From positions 62,001 to 126,000 of the forward strand of contig NZ_ATMI01000035.1 in NCBI RefSeq assembly GCF_000439375.1: DNA of 64,000 bases, written 5' to 3'. The notes below the pieces were generated by a model that worked only from the letters and a program-made list of their open reading frames with translations, did not search any database and was not told the origin of the DNA. The DNA comes from Tatumella saanichensis. Lineage in GTDB: Bacteria; Pseudomonadota; Gammaproteobacteria; Enterobacterales; Enterobacteriaceae. Shown here piece after piece: positions 10,105 to 21,796 of this stretch. Positions within the stretch are counted from its first letter, which is position 1. Every line of letters begins with the position of its first letter. Both the position numbers and the translations under genes were made by a program.

Positions 10105-10359
10105 ATGGAAAATAACGAGATTCAGGCAGTATTGATGCAGGCGTTATCGCTGGAAGAAGTCCATGTGAGCGGTGACGGAAGCCATTTCCAGGTGATTGCC
10201 GTAGGTGACATTTTTGAACCCATGAGTCGGGTTAAAAAACAACAGACTGTCTATGCACCGCTGATGGAATACATTGCGGATAACCGTATCCACGCATTGT
10301 CTATCAAAACTTATACGCCGGCTGAATGGGCCCGTGATCGTAAACTGAATGGTTTCTGA
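10105..10359 (+). CDS. ibaG: IbaG, BolA-family protein
   Basis: BolA-type protein linked to acid stress and to iron-sulfur chemistry with monothiol glutaredoxin. I choose ATG 10105 ([19 protein letters not shown], 84 residues), the same as E. coli IbaG; an in-frame TTG at 10072 would add 11 residues. The BolA core is clear in [19 protein letters not shown] and in the conserved C-terminal region [17 protein letters not shown]. It sits between the mla terminator and murA, as in E. coli. Confidence 0.95.
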   Translation: MENNEIQAVLMQALSLEEVHVSGDGSHFQVIAVGDIFEPMSRVKKQQTVYAPLMEYIADNRIHALSIKTYTPAEWARDRKLNGF

Positions 10360-10409
10360 ATCTGACGGCATGATTTTGCCGGCAGGCTGTAGCCTTTGAT
10401 GAATGTTAA

Positions 10410-11702
<1,293 letters not shown>

Positions 11703-11733
11703 TAGTGGCGGAGCGACCGAATCATCACCCAGC

Positions 11734-11758
11734 CCGAGCACCTGCTCGGGTTTTTTAT
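11734..11758 (+). terminator. intrinsic terminator after murA
   Basis: Perfect 7-base stem CCCGAGC / GCTCGGG with an ACCT loop, followed by six Ts (11752-11757). Confidence 0.92.
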
Positions 11759-11795
11759 TGCCTACGAATTGTCTCTACCGTTAACCGGGTCAGCA

Positions 11796-12095
11796 TTACT
11801 TTTGAGGGGGCTTTCCGAGAGCTGTATCACGTGGCAGGTGGCGCATCAGTTTTTCGCGATCCATTAACTCGTCGGTGAGCGGATCGTAGTAGCGGCTTGG
11901 CCAGATTTCTGCGGGATGAATATTGATAGCGCGGGCGATTAGCCACTCGCCCTTCGGCCATGGGCGGGAAAGTGCATTAGCCAGCGTTGATGAGCTCAAG
12001 CCTGCATTGCGTGAGACTTCCGCAAGTGAAGTGCCTTTTTTCCTAAGTGCTGCAATGATATCTGCCGTATGCCAGTCCGTGTGTGGTCGGGTCAT
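11796..12095 (-). CDS. sfsB: SfsB/Nlp, Ner-like DNA-binding regulator
   Basis: Small winged helix-turn-helix protein of the Ner/SfsB family, related to the Mu phage Ner repressor; in E. coli it affects maltose gene expression. ATG 12095 (MTRPHTDWHTADIIAALRKK, 99 residues) is preceded by a good AAGGAG ribosome site, so the in-frame upstream start at 12140 is unlikely. The family core WHTADIIAALRKKGTSLAEV and SRPWPKGEWLIARAI is well kept. It lies convergent to murA, as in E. coli. Confidence 0.93.
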   Translation of the reverse strand: MTRPHTDWHTADIIAALRKKGTSLAEVSRNAGLSSSTLANALSRPWPKGEWLIARAINIHPAEIWPSRYYDPLTDELMDREKLMRHLPRDTALGKPPQK

Positions 12096-12302
12096 CTTAT
12101 TCTCCTTTTCAGATGGCGGGATCCTTTCCCGAAATATCACTTCGTTTTATAGGTTAAAATTACACCTTTTTAAACGGCAGGTATATTAAAAAGAGACCAA
12201 ATATTTCCTAAAAACACCTAAAGATTACAGATATCCGCGGTCTGTCCCAGTTTTATTGGAAAATGAATTGGAACATCAGACGTTATTAAGAAGGCTGTCA
12301 CA

Positions 12303-12383
12303 CACCGACCACAGGCACGGGGTCGGTGAGTCTTCCGGATGGAGCCTGGGATCTTTATTGATCCTGCTCAGGGCGAGCAGGAT
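12303..12383. repeat. two hairpins downstream of ispB
   Basis: CACCGACC (12303-12310) pairs with GGTCGGTG (12321-12328), and ATCCTGCTC (12361-12369) pairs with GAGCAGGAT (12375-12383). Neither is followed by a U-tract on either strand. The 12361 hairpin starts 6 bases past the ispB stop and may protect or end that mRNA. The rest of the 293-base sfsB-ispB gap shows no gene. Confidence 0.5.
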
Positions 12384-12388
12384 CCTGA

Positions 12389-13360
12389 TTAATGATCGCG
12401 CTGAACTGACATATGGGCCAGGGATTCCAGCGCGTCACGCCACGGAGACTCCGGTAGGCACTGCAGTGCAGCAATCGCCTTATCCGCTTCCTCTTCGGCA
12501 CGCTGACGGGTCCATTCCAATGAGCCGCATTGGCTCATGGTTTCCTGAACCTGCTCCAGCAGATGACGTCCGTTACCTTGTTCAATGGCCTGACGGATCA
12601 TTGCTGACTGCTCAGGTGTTCCGTGACGCATCGCGTGCAGCAGGGGCAGGGTCGGTTTACCTTCACTCAGGTCATCACCGGTATTTTTACCCAAAGAATC
12701 GCTGCCAGCGCTGTAGTCCAGCAGATCATCGATCAACTGGAAAGCAGTCCCGATATAACGTCCGTAATCACGTAACGCCTGCTCCTGAGCCTCATCGGCC
12801 TGTGAGAGGATGGCTGACGTCTGAGCTGCGGCTTCAAATAGACGGGCGGTTTTGCTGTAGATCACCCGCATATAGCTCTCTTCGGTAATATCCGGGTCAT
12901 TACAGTTCATCAACTGTAATACTTCCCCTTCGGAAATCACGTTTACCGCTTCTGACATCAGCGCGAGGATCTTTAAGGATCCTAGGGCAGTCATCATCTG
13001 GAAAGCACGGGTGTAGATAAAGTCACCGACCAGCACGCTGGCCGCATTACCGAATGCCGCATTGGCTGTCGCTTTACCACGACGCATATCGGACTCATCG
13101 ACCACATCATCATGCAGCAGTGTCGCGGTATGGATAAATTCGATCAGGGCAGCGTTGAGAACATGCTGATCACCTTGGTAGCCGAGTGCTCTCGCAGACA
13201 GTACCGCAATCATCGGACGAATACGTTTACCACCACCGCTGACAATGTAATGTCCCAGTTGACTGATCAGTGCCACATCGGAATCGAGTTGGTCGAGGAT
13301 CGTCTGGTTGACGGCCGCCATATCGGCAGAGGTGAGTTCTGTGATTTGTTCTAAGTTCAT
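12389..13360 (-). CDS. ispB: IspB, octaprenyl diphosphate synthase
   Basis: Trans-prenyltransferase that makes the C40 side chain of ubiquinone and menaquinone. ATG 13360 (MNLEQITELTSADMAAVNQT) gives 323 residues, exactly the E. coli length; the open frame continues 70 codons upstream, but that sequence is unlike the family. Both aspartate-rich motifs are present: DDVVD at 84-88 and DDLLD at 211-215. It is divergent from rplU, the standard arrangement. Confidence 0.97.
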   Translation of the reverse strand: MNLEQITELTSADMAAVNQTILDQLDSDVALISQLGHYIVSGGGKRIRPMIAVLSARALGYQGDQHVLNAALIEFIHTATLLHDDVVDESDMRRGKATANAAFGNAASVLVGDFIYTRAFQMMTALGSLKILALMSEAVNVISEGEVLQLMNCNDPDITEESYMRVIYSKTARLFEAAAQTSAILSQADEAQEQALRDYGRYIGTAFQLIDDLLDYSAGSDSLGKNTGDDLSEGKPTLPLLHAMRHGTPEQSAMIRQAIEQGNGRHLLEQVQETMSQCGSLEWTRQRAEEEADKAIAALQCLPESPWRDALESLAHMSVQRDH

Positions 13361-13587
13361 ACGTCTGTTCAGTTTTGACCCGGTTTTAGCCATCATAGGG
13401 CGTTTTAAACAAGAGTGCTCAGATATTCTGTATCGGGCTGTATCTGAATAAATTTCACTGTAGGCCGTCATGGCAGCTGCGGGCAGGATGCACAATACGC
13501 CAGTGCTCCATTGTACTTGAAAAACCTTAGCAGGAAACACCCAGCTGTGCCCTGTGTTTTTTTTCTGCAATACAGCGCAAAGTGGGC

Positions 13588-13616
13588 TTGTCTTCTGTCG
13601 GATATTTGCGTAGAAT
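13588..13616 (+). promoter_or_regulatory. rplU-rpmA promoter
   Basis: TTGTCT (13588-13593) and TAGAAT (13611-13616) are exactly 17 bases apart, about 70 bases before rplU. The GC-rich discriminator TCGCGCCC after the -10 suits a growth-rate and ppGpp controlled ribosomal promoter. The remaining part of the 328-base ispB-rplU gap shows no coding sequence. Confidence 0.75.
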
Positions 13617-13670
13617 TCGCGCCCTATTGTGAATATTTATAGCGCCGCCTGATTTTATCTTAAGGGCTAG

Positions 13671-14000
<330 letters not shown>

Positions 14001-14015
14001 TAGGAGATTTGACAA

Positions 14016-14273
14016 ATGGCTCATAAAAAGGCTGGCGGCTCCACACGTAACGGTCGCGATTCCAACGCAAAACGTCTGGGCGTAAAACGCTTTGGCGGCG
14101 AAACTGTACTGGCGGGTAGCATCATCGTTCGTCAGCGCGGAACTAAGTTCCACGCTGGTGCTAACGTAGGTTGTGGTCGTGACCACACCCTGTTTGCCAC
14201 TGCAGACGGTCAGATCAAATTCGAAGTTAAAGGTCCTGATAACCGTAAATACGTCAGCATCGTTGCTGAGTAA
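14016..14273 (+). CDS. rpmA: Ribosomal protein L27 (bL27)
   Basis: Large-subunit protein whose N-terminal arm reaches the peptidyl transferase centre. 85 residues. The N-terminus [20 protein letters not shown] is essentially that of E. coli, with no cleaved N-terminal extension of the Firmicutes type. An intrinsic terminator follows. In E. coli yhbE comes next; here there is only a 263-base spacer before obgE. Confidence 0.99.
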   Translation: MAHKKAGGSTRNGRDSNAKRLGVKRFGGETVLAGSIIVRQRGTKFHAGANVGCGRDHTLFATADGQIKFEVKGPDNRKYVSIVAE

Positions 14274-14320
14274 TTAGGGCAAGACCCGGGCCGTCTTCTG
14301 GCAGCCTGACTTACCGAATT

Positions 14321-14350
14321 AAAGCCCCGCAGCTTGTGCGGGGCTTTTTA
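14321..14350 (+). terminator. intrinsic terminator after rpmA
   Basis: Perfect 10-base stem AAAGCCCCGC / GCGGGGCTTT with a 7-base loop, running into a T-rich end. Confidence 0.92.
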
Positions 14351-14524
14351 CATTCTGCGGTATGCACCAGAAACCCCGCATCCCTGGGCAGAATGCTGTA
14401 AACTGAGAAATACCCAAGAATTCAAAATGACCGACGATATTGCCGGTCTTATCCGCCGCAGGTCAGCAGAGCCGACCCTGGCGGGCCCGTTTGCAGAGCG
14501 ATAACGCTGCAGGCGCAAGAGTGA

Positions 14525-15715
<1,191 letters not shown>

Positions 15716-15749
15716 TCGTCAAGGATCCTTCGTGTGATAGCGAAACCAG

Positions 15750-15776
15750 AACCGGGCTTATTGCCCGGTTTTTTTA
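15750..15776 (+). terminator. intrinsic terminator after obgE
   Basis: Stem AACCGGGC / GCCCGGTT with a TTATT loop followed by seven Ts. It separates obgE from the convergent enterobactin operon. Confidence 0.92.
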
Positions 15777-15786
15777 TGGCTAACGA

Positions 15787-16206
15787 TCATCCCTGTATCG
15801 ATAGGGTCAGGCGAGCGGTACAGCATAACTTACCACGCGGGTTACGGATCTCCGTCTGCCAGACCTGGAGCTGGGACCCGAGATGTAACGGATAGCACCT
15901 ACCTGTCACTTCCCCGCCGGTGACTGCCCGGTGATGACTGGCACTGACCTCGATCCCCACAACCGCATAGCCTTCCTCACAGGTCAGCCAACCGGCCAAG
16001 GATCCCATCGATTCCGCTAGCACCACTGAGGCTCCGCCATGTAATAGGCCAAAGGGCTGTCGGGTACGTTCATCCACCGGCATCATTGCCAACAGGTGCT
16101 GATCGCCCACCTCGGTAAAGCGGATCCCTAAATGACTGACCAAGCACTGTTGCCCTAAGGCGTTGAGGGCATCTAGGCTGATAGGGCGTTTCCATAACAC
16201 CGTCAT
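15787..16206 (-). CDS. entH: EntH, hotdog proofreading thioesterase of enterobactin synthesis
   Basis: Hotdog-fold thioesterase that clears wrongly loaded aryl groups from the EntB carrier domain. 139 residues (E. coli 137). The core MPVDERTRQPFGLLHGGASV carries the family HGG motif and is followed by the probable catalytic region LAESMGSLAG. It is the last gene of the minus-strand entCEBAH operon, 2 bases after entA. The paralogue YdiI is similar, but the context favours EntH. Confidence 0.94.
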   Translation of the reverse strand: MTVLWKRPISLDALNALGQQCLVSHLGIRFTEVGDQHLLAMMPVDERTRQPFGLLHGGASVVLAESMGSLAGWLTCEEGYAVVGIEVSASHHRAVTGGEVTGRCYPLHLGSQLQVWQTEIRNPRGKLCCTARLTLSIQG

Positions 16207-16208
16207 GA

Positions 16209-16967
16209 TCAGGCTCCCAAGGTCGCACCGCCATCGACCACGATATCTTGCAAGACAATGTGGCTCGCTTGGTCAGAGGCGAGGAACAGGATGGTATTGG
16301 CAATCTCCTGCGGCTGCGCAATCTTCTTTAGTGGTATGCCGAGCTTAAATTGTTCTGGAAAACCCTCAATCGTCTGCTGCTCCGCCTGCGGTGTGTGCCA
16401 CAGACTCCGCTGCATATCGGTATCCGTGGAGCCAGGCGAGACGATATTACAGCGTACCCCGTGCGGTGCCATTTCCAACCCCACCGTTAAACAGAGGCTG
16501 CGTAATGCGGCTTTCGAGGCCCCGTAGGCTGACATCCCCAGACGTGGCGCATGGGCGGCATTTGAGGCGACGGTCACAATTGCCCCCTGTTGCTGCGCCC
16601 GGAATTGGGGCAGGGTTTGCTGAAACAGGTTAAAGGCACCGCCAGCATTGACGTTCAGGCAGGCCTGCCAGTCGGCAAAACTGAGCTGATCGGTATCACC
16701 GATCCGCAGGATCCCGGCGGCATTCACCAGCACGTCGAGACGCGGGATCTCCGCCAACACCTTCTGGCAGCAAGTCCGCACCTGCTGCGGCTCGGCGACA
16801 TCCAAGATTTCACAGCGAAACGGCATCTTCGGTTGCGGAAAACGCAGATCAAACCCGATGACCTCAGCGCCAGCATTATGGAAGGCCAGCGCCGTATGAT
16901 AGCCAATTCCTTGGCCGGCGCCGGTCACCCAGACAATCTTGCCGCTAAAATCCTGACCTGGGATCAT
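16209..16967 (-). CDS. entA: EntA, 2,3-dihydro-2,3-dihydroxybenzoate dehydrogenase
   Basis: NAD-dependent short-chain dehydrogenase giving 2,3-dihydroxybenzoate. I choose ATG 16967 (MIPGQDFSGKIVWVTGAGQG, 252 residues; E. coli 248), which overlaps the entB stop in an ATGA junction and has a GGGAGA ribosome site; an in-frame start at 16997 would overlap entB by 34 bases. The nucleotide site TGAGQGIG, NAAG and the catalytic YGASK are intact, as is SPGSTDTDMQRSLW near the C-terminus. Confidence 0.96.
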   Translation of the reverse strand: MIPGQDFSGKIVWVTGAGQGIGYHTALAFHNAGAEVIGFDLRFPQPKMPFRCEILDVAEPQQVRTCCQKVLAEIPRLDVLVNAAGILRIGDTDQLSFADWQACLNVNAGGAFNLFQQTLPQFRAQQQGAIVTVASNAAHAPRLGMSAYGASKAALRSLCLTVGLEMAPHGVRCNIVSPGSTDTDMQRSLWHTPQAEQQTIEGFPEQFKLGIPLKKIAQPQEIANTILFLASDQASHIVLQDIVVDGGATLGA

Positions 16968-17818
16968 CGCTGGTCTCCCTGTGACAGTAGCGCCCACCAG
17001 CCATCAATTGAAGGCTGTTTTGCTAACGTCATAAAATCCATCGTCGGGATTGCCTGACGCCAGCGTGCGGCCAATGCCATCACCCGTACTGAATCTAGGC
17101 CATAATCGATTAGGTTATCATCGTCTTGGGGATGATCATCATCTTCCAGTAATGGCAGTACTAATTCCCTGAGGGCCGATTTACTGCTTGGTAACAGCAG
17201 TAATTCCTCGCAAAACACCACCTTACCACAGCGGCCAGCGGTGTATTTTAGCGCCATCAGATGATCGTCCCGGCTAAAATCCGCCAGTGCATCCGCTACC
17301 ATAAAGGGCTTAATGTCGCGCATAAAGGCATCGGTGGCCGTCGTCAAGCAGCCGATATGCGCATACACGCCGGTGATCAATAACTGGTCGCGGCCCAACT
17401 CTTTTAGTTGCTGTTCCAGCGAAGAGCGCTGAAAAGCACTGTAGCGCCATTTGGTCAGTACCTTGTCCTCTGGTCGTGGCATTAGTTCGGCCACTACCTG
17501 CTGCTCCTGCGGGTGACGATTCAAACCCGGTCCCCACATATCGTTGAGCAGTGCGCGGTCTTCTGCACTCTGTTGGGCTGGCTGGGCGGTATAAAATACA
17601 GGGATACCCAGTGCATCACATTGCTGGCGCAGGCGAGCGATATTAGCGACAACCTGACTCACCAACGAGCTATCGGAACCCCAAAATTTCAGGAAATAGT
17701 TCTGCATATCGTGGATCAATAAAGCTGCCCGTCCAGGCTCGAAAGGCCAATTGACTTTATTCGCTATCAGTTCGTCTGCCTGTGGCAGTGGGTAAGATTC
17801 AGCGTTCGGGATACTCAT
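16964..17818 (-). CDS. entB: EntB, isochorismatase and aryl carrier protein
   Basis: Bifunctional protein: the N-terminal isochorismatase (about 1-205) makes 2,3-dihydro-DHB, and the C-terminal aryl carrier domain (about 212-284) holds DHB on phosphopantetheine. 284 residues. The hydrolase motif LIHDMQ has Asp37. The carrier motif DYGLDSVRVM has Ser243 as pantetheine site. An unusually acidic stretch (LEDDDHPQDDD, about 224-234) precedes it. No phosphopantetheinyl transferase gene (entD) is seen nearby, so loading must rely on one elsewhere. Confidence 0.97.
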   Translation of the reverse strand: MSIPNAESYPLPQADELIANKVNWPFEPGRAALLIHDMQNYFLKFWGSDSSLVSQVVANIARLRQQCDALGIPVFYTAQPAQQSAEDRALLNDMWGPGLNRHPQEQQVVAELMPRPEDKVLTKWRYSAFQRSSLEQQLKELGRDQLLITGVYAHIGCLTTATDAFMRDIKPFMVADALADFSRDDHLMALKYTAGRCGKVVFCEELLLLPSSKSALRELVLPLLEDDDHPQDDDNLIDYGLDSVRVMALAARWRQAIPTMDFMTLAKQPSIDGWWALLSQGDQR

Positions 17819-17829
17819 AAAAACTCCGT

Positions 17830-19458
17830 TTACCGGGCCTGTTCCGGTTGCGTTTGTTGTTGTGCCAGCCAGTGGCGTAGGGCTTTCTTATCGACTTTAC
17901 CTACCGGTGTCAGAGGCAGGGATTGCTGCTGAACCACCCGATCAGGAAGTTTGAATTCCGCGACTCCTTGTTCGCGTAAATAGCGGCGCAACTGAGCCGG
18001 TTTAAGTGGCATCGTGGCGACGATAAAGGCGCAACTCTTTTCACCCATCAGTTCATCGCTCATGGAGACCAGCGCGGTATGGATGATCTGCGGATGGCGT
18101 TGCAGCAGATTTTCTATCTCCTCGGCGGCAATTTTTTCACCGCCGCGGTTAATCTGATCTTTCTCACGCCCCTGTACGCAAATATTGCCGTCAGGAGTCA
18201 AGGACACCAGATCGCCGGAGCAGTAAAAGCCGTGCTCATCAAAACAGCGATTGTTGTATTCCGGCTGACAGTAATATCCGCGGAAGGTATAGGGACCACG
18301 GGTCATGAGTCGTCCGGTTTCGCCTAGCGGCACCGGCATACCCTGTTCATCGACGATACAGATCTCATCATCCTGTGAAATTGGTCGTCCTTGGGTGGTG
18401 AGGATCACCGACAGCGGATCATCAAGGCGGGTATAGTTCACCAGACCTTCTGCCATGCCGAACACCTGCTGTAACTGACAGCCGATATCGTTCACCACCC
18501 GAGTGGCCAGAGCTTCGCTGAGGCGCTGGCCTCCGACCTGTAGGAGTTTTAGCGATGCCAAGGGGCGCGCGTGACCGAGTTCGGCCACCGATTGTAGCCA
18601 AAGGCTAACTGCCGGGGGGACTAACGCCGTGACTGTAATCGCATGCTGTTCAATCAGTGGGAAACAGATCGTAGCGCTTGGGTCATTGGCCATCACTGCT
18701 AGCCCTCCGGCATAAAATACCCCTAAGCAGCCGGGGGAACTCATCGGATAGTTATGGGCAACAGGCAAGGCACAGAGGTAACGGGTATCACGGTCAAAGC
18801 CACAGATCTCAACGCTACCACGGATGCTGTAGTAATAATCGTTATGGGTGCGTGGGATCAGTTTTGGTGTGCCGGTACTGCCGCCGGACAACTGGAAAAA
18901 CGCGACCTCATCCGCGGCTGACGGGTCAGCCCTGAAATTTTCAGCCGGACACTGGCTGGCATCAGCCAGACTTTGGTCGCCAGGAAGGGCGTGGTGCATA
19001 AAAACCTGACGTAGAGAGGGCACCTGTTGTGTAAACTGCGTCAGAAATTGTTCATCCTGAAATAGCGGATGCTGTCGGTCGGCAATCAGTAATACTGGGT
19101 CTATCTGTTGCGCATAAGCGAGCAGTTCGCTGCGCTGATGGCTGAACAGGGCATTCACCGGGGCTACCCCTAGTTTCAGTAGCGCGAAAAACACCACATA
19201 AAATTCACACTGATTGGCTAATTGTACTAAGGCAGTATCCCCTTTTTTCAGGCCGGCACGTTGCAGGCAGGCAGCCAGCTGATCACTGTTCGTCGCCAAC
19301 TGCTGATAAGTCAATACCGTCTGCTGATCGCGGATGGCTACAGCCGGATTATTACGCTGCCGGTCGCTGATATCGGTCAGTGGCAGATCGAGCCAGTAAC
19401 CCTTACGGCGATAGCAGGTGGCCAGATCGTCGGGCCAACGGGTATAAGGAACAATCAT
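17830..19458 (-). CDS. entE: EntE, 2,3-dihydroxybenzoate-AMP ligase
   Basis: Stand-alone adenylation enzyme that activates DHB with ATP and loads it on EntB. 542 residues (E. coli 536). Adenylate-forming motifs are clear: the P-loop [39 protein letters not shown] and the C-terminal [10 protein letters not shown] with the catalytic lysine. It overlaps the end of entC by 4 bases and lies 11 bases before entB. Confidence 0.97.
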   Translation of the reverse strand: MIVPYTRWPDDLATCYRRKGYWLDLPLTDISDRQRNNPAVAIRDQQTVLTYQQLATNSDQLAACLQRAGLKKGDTALVQLANQCEFYVVFFALLKLGVAPVNALFSHQRSELLAYAQQIDPVLLIADRQHPLFQDEQFLTQFTQQVPSLRQVFMHHALPGDQSLADASQCPAENFRADPSAADEVAFFQLSGGSTGTPKLIPRTHNDYYYSIRGSVEICGFDRDTRYLCALPVAHNYPMSSPGCLGVFYAGGLAVMANDPSATICFPLIEQHAITVTALVPPAVSLWLQSVAELGHARPLASLKLLQVGGQRLSEALATRVVNDIGCQLQQVFGMAEGLVNYTRLDDPLSVILTTQGRPISQDDEICIVDEQGMPVPLGETGRLMTRGPYTFRGYYCQPEYNNRCFDEHGFYCSGDLVSLTPDGNICVQGREKDQINRGGEKIAAEEIENLLQRHPQIIHTALVSMSDELMGEKSCAFIVATMPLKPAQLRRYLREQGVAEFKLPDRVVQQQSLPLTPVGKVDKKALRHWLAQQQTQPEQAR

Positions 19459-20648
19459 TGGGTTATCTCCTGGTTACAGCCTACAGCCCGTAGCATGGTG
19501 CTGAGTTTAATACCGGTTTCGTGCCATTCAGATAAAGGGTCAGAGGCCGGAATGATGCCTGCGCCGGCAAATAGAGTCAGACGCTGTGCCTGCACCGTGG
19601 CGCAACGGATAGTGACGACCCATTCCCCATTCCCTTGGTCATCACACCAGCCGACAATGCCACCAAACATCCCACGGTTGAAAGGTTCTAGCGAGTGGAT
19701 CAATGCTAGGGCTTGCTGATGCGGGAAACCGCTCAGGGCCGGGGTGGGATGCAGTAACAGTGCCAGTGATAGCGCCGTCTGTTGGGGGGATTTCAGGGTT
19801 CCTTCGATGTCGGTGGCCAGATGCCAAAGACTGGCGGTACTCGCCAAGCGTGGTGTTGAGGGAACGCTCAGGCTGTCGCTGATCGGTTGCAATGTCTGGC
19901 GCATAGCATCAGTGACCAACTGATGTTCACGGCGATCTTTTTCTGAGTGCAGCAGTTGCTGGCCGGTCTCTTTATCCTGTAGTGGGTTAGGGTGACGTCC
20001 CGCAGACCCCGCCAGCGGACAGGAGCTAAACTGTCTACCATGCTTGCTGATTAACAATTCCGGGCTAGCCCCAGCCAGTACAGCGCCACTGCTCAGCGGT
20101 ACATGAAAATGGTAATTGTGTGGATTCTGACGTACCAACTGTGACATCAATACGTCACTGTCCACAGTCTCTGTACAGTCGATTTCCCGCAGTCGCGACA
20201 GCACCACTTTTTCTGCCTCGCCCCGTTCCATCGCGGCGACAGCCTCACTGACCATCGCCATAAACTCGGGTTGTGCGGGGATCAGACGTGAGGCCGCAGC
20301 CGTTGGTCCCTTGGCGGTATTGCTATTCTCTGCCACGGCCACCAGCTGTGTGCGTTCAATATAGCGGGTATGTTGAGGAATAAATAACTCCGCAGGTTGC
20401 TGCGGGTCAAAGGGGATCGCCCCAACCACTACTGGATGGCCGATCCCCGATGCCCGTGCCTGGTGTAACGCATCAGCTATCTCTGGAGGAAAGCCATCAG
20501 ACGCCTGATAGCCGGCCAGTGGTTGCGGCAATCTTCGGAAACACCCGTCGGTTAACAAGCTTCTGTGTGGCGAGGTAAACAGAAAACGCCCACCGAGGGA
20601 GGGAAATTCATGAAAACAGGGATTTTCAATCCGATCCTTTTCTACCAT
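19455..20648 (-). CDS. entC: EntC, isochorismate synthase
   Basis: Chorismate-using enzyme that opens the enterobactin pathway. I place the start at ATG 20648 ([15 protein letters not shown], 397 residues; E. coli 391), preceded by AGGA; the frame runs 14 codons further, but that sequence overlaps the Fur-box-like site. Family hallmarks include [44 protein letters not shown] and [14 protein letters not shown]. It is first in entCEBAH and divergent from fepB. Confidence 0.96.
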   Translation of the reverse strand: MVEKDRIENPCFHEFPSLGGRFLFTSPHRSLLTDGCFRRLPQPLAGYQASDGFPPEIADALHQARASGIGHPVVVGAIPFDPQQPAELFIPQHTRYIERTQLVAVAENSNTAKGPTAAASRLIPAQPEFMAMVSEAVAAMERGEAEKVVLSRLREIDCTETVDSDVLMSQLVRQNPHNYHFHVPLSSGAVLAGASPELLISKHGRQFSSCPLAGSAGRHPNPLQDKETGQQLLHSEKDRREHQLVTDAMRQTLQPISDSLSVPSTPRLASTASLWHLATDIEGTLKSPQQTALSLALLLHPTPALSGFPHQQALALIHSLEPFNRGMFGGIVGWCDDQGNGEWVVTIRCATVQAQRLTLFAGAGIIPASDPLSEWHETGIKLSTMLRAVGCNQEITQ

Positions 20649-20676
20649 AATAAAATCCTGAATGATAAGGTGATTA

Positions 20677-20695
20677 AGAATGATTATCATTTGTA
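20677..20695. promoter_or_regulatory. Fur-box-like operator between entC and fepB
   Basis: AAGAATGATTATCATTTGT matches the 19-base Fur consensus (GATAATGATAATCATTATC) at 13 positions, with a perfect AATGATTATCATT core. It lies 29 bases upstream of entC and 107 bases upstream of fepB, so it could repress both directions under iron-replete conditions. Confidence 0.75.
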
Positions 20696-20801
20696 TTATT
20701 GGGTAAACTAACCGGAACGCAGCAAACTGTCAATCGGAGAGTCTGCCACCTTTTTCCGGTTGTAGAGAAAACCGAAGGCGCAAAGAAACGGAGAAATCAT
20801 C

Positions 20802-21764
20802 ATGTTGTCAGGACAGAAAGCGCGGTGGATAGGGCTGCTATGGCTATTATTTAGCGTAATGGGACAGGCCAGCGCAGCACAAGGCTGGCCCAGGGCAGTC
20901 AGTAATGACGGTGAAACCCTCACCCTGAACCAGCCCCCGCAGCGAATTGTCTCGACCAGTGTCACCCTGACCGGGAGCTTACTGGCTATCGATGCCCCGG
21001 TGGTGGCCAGTGGGGCCACCGCTCCGGATAGCCGCTTTGCCGATAATCAGGGTTTTTTGCGTCAGTGGGGGGATATTGCACGCCAGCGTGATGTCCAGCG
21101 TCTATACATTGGTGAAGTCAGTGCCGAGAGTGTGGCCGCCGCGGCTCCAGATTTAATCATTGTCAGCAGCAGCGGCTATGACAGCGCGATACGGCAGCTC
21201 AGTCAGCTGCAGGCGATTGCGCCGGTGCTGGTAGTTAACTACGCGGATAAAAGCTGGCAGCAGATCATCACTTTGCTTGGGCAGGCAACCGGCCATGAAC
21301 AGCAGGCGACTGAGAGAATTTCCGGTTTTGAACAGCGTGTCAGTTCGCTTAAGCCACGGTTAGCCCTGCCACCACAGCCGGTCTCGGCAATGGTGTGGAA
21401 CGGTGAGGGCCGTGAGGTCAATCTCTGGACGGCGGCGTCAGCCCAAGGAAAATTGCTACAGGAACTGGGGTTCAGCCTAGCGGTGCCGCCGGAGACGGTG
21501 CGCGGTAACACCAGTATGGGCCAGCGCGAGGATATTATTCAGCTGAGTGGTGAGCAGGTCGCTGAAGGGCTGAACGGAAAAAGTTGGTTGTTGTTTGCCA
21601 GCGGGGAACAAGCCGTGCAGCAAGTACAGAATAACCGCTTTCTGATGCAGGCGGCAGCCGTGCGGGATAAACAGGTCTATTCGTTGGGTAATGATAACTT
21701 CCGTATGGATTATTACAGTGCCAGTCACCTGCTGGACACCTTACAGCGTCTATTCAGCCACTGA
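20802..21764 (+). CDS. fepB: FepB, periplasmic ferric-enterobactin binding protein
   Basis: Periplasmic substrate-binding protein handing ferric enterobactin to FepDGC. 320 residues (E. coli 318). A signal peptide covers about 1-26 (MLSGQKARWIGLLWLLFSVM then GQASA), with no lipobox cysteine. The mature part follows class III binding proteins, e.g. QPPQRIVSTSVTLTGSLLAI and DLIIVSSSGYDSA. It is divergent from entC and 32 bases before fepD. In E. coli fepB and fepDGC are separate units with entS between; here they look like one operon. Confidence 0.95.
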   Translation: MLSGQKARWIGLLWLLFSVMGQASAAQGWPRAVSNDGETLTLNQPPQRIVSTSVTLTGSLLAIDAPVVASGATAPDSRFADNQGFLRQWGDIARQRDVQRLYIGEVSAESVAAAAPDLIIVSSSGYDSAIRQLSQLQAIAPVLVVNYADKSWQQIITLLGQATGHEQQATERISGFEQRVSSLKPRLALPPQPVSAMVWNGEGREVNLWTAASAQGKLLQELGFSLAVPPETVRGNTSMGQREDIIQLSGEQVAEGLNGKSWLLFASGEQAVQQVQNNRFLMQAAAVRDKQVYSLGNDNFRMDYYSASHLLDTLQRLFSH

Positions 21765-21796
21765 CCTGCAGAGACTGTCTTGAGGCCTGTTACGTT

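Noticed and set aside
11796-12095. SfsB as a prophage Ner-type repressor marking an integrated phage
   Set aside because: The gene is a standard neighbour of murA and ispB in enterobacteria and no other phage gene is present.
12256-12888. 210-codon plus-strand open frame across the ispB end
   Set aside because: Antisense to conserved ispB, with low-complexity Arg/Ser/Pro content typical of shadow frames.
20649-20690. Longer entC start at 20690
   Set aside because: The extra 14 codons are Ile/Asn-rich, overlap the Fur-box-like site and lack similarity to EntC, while 20648 has a good ribosome site.
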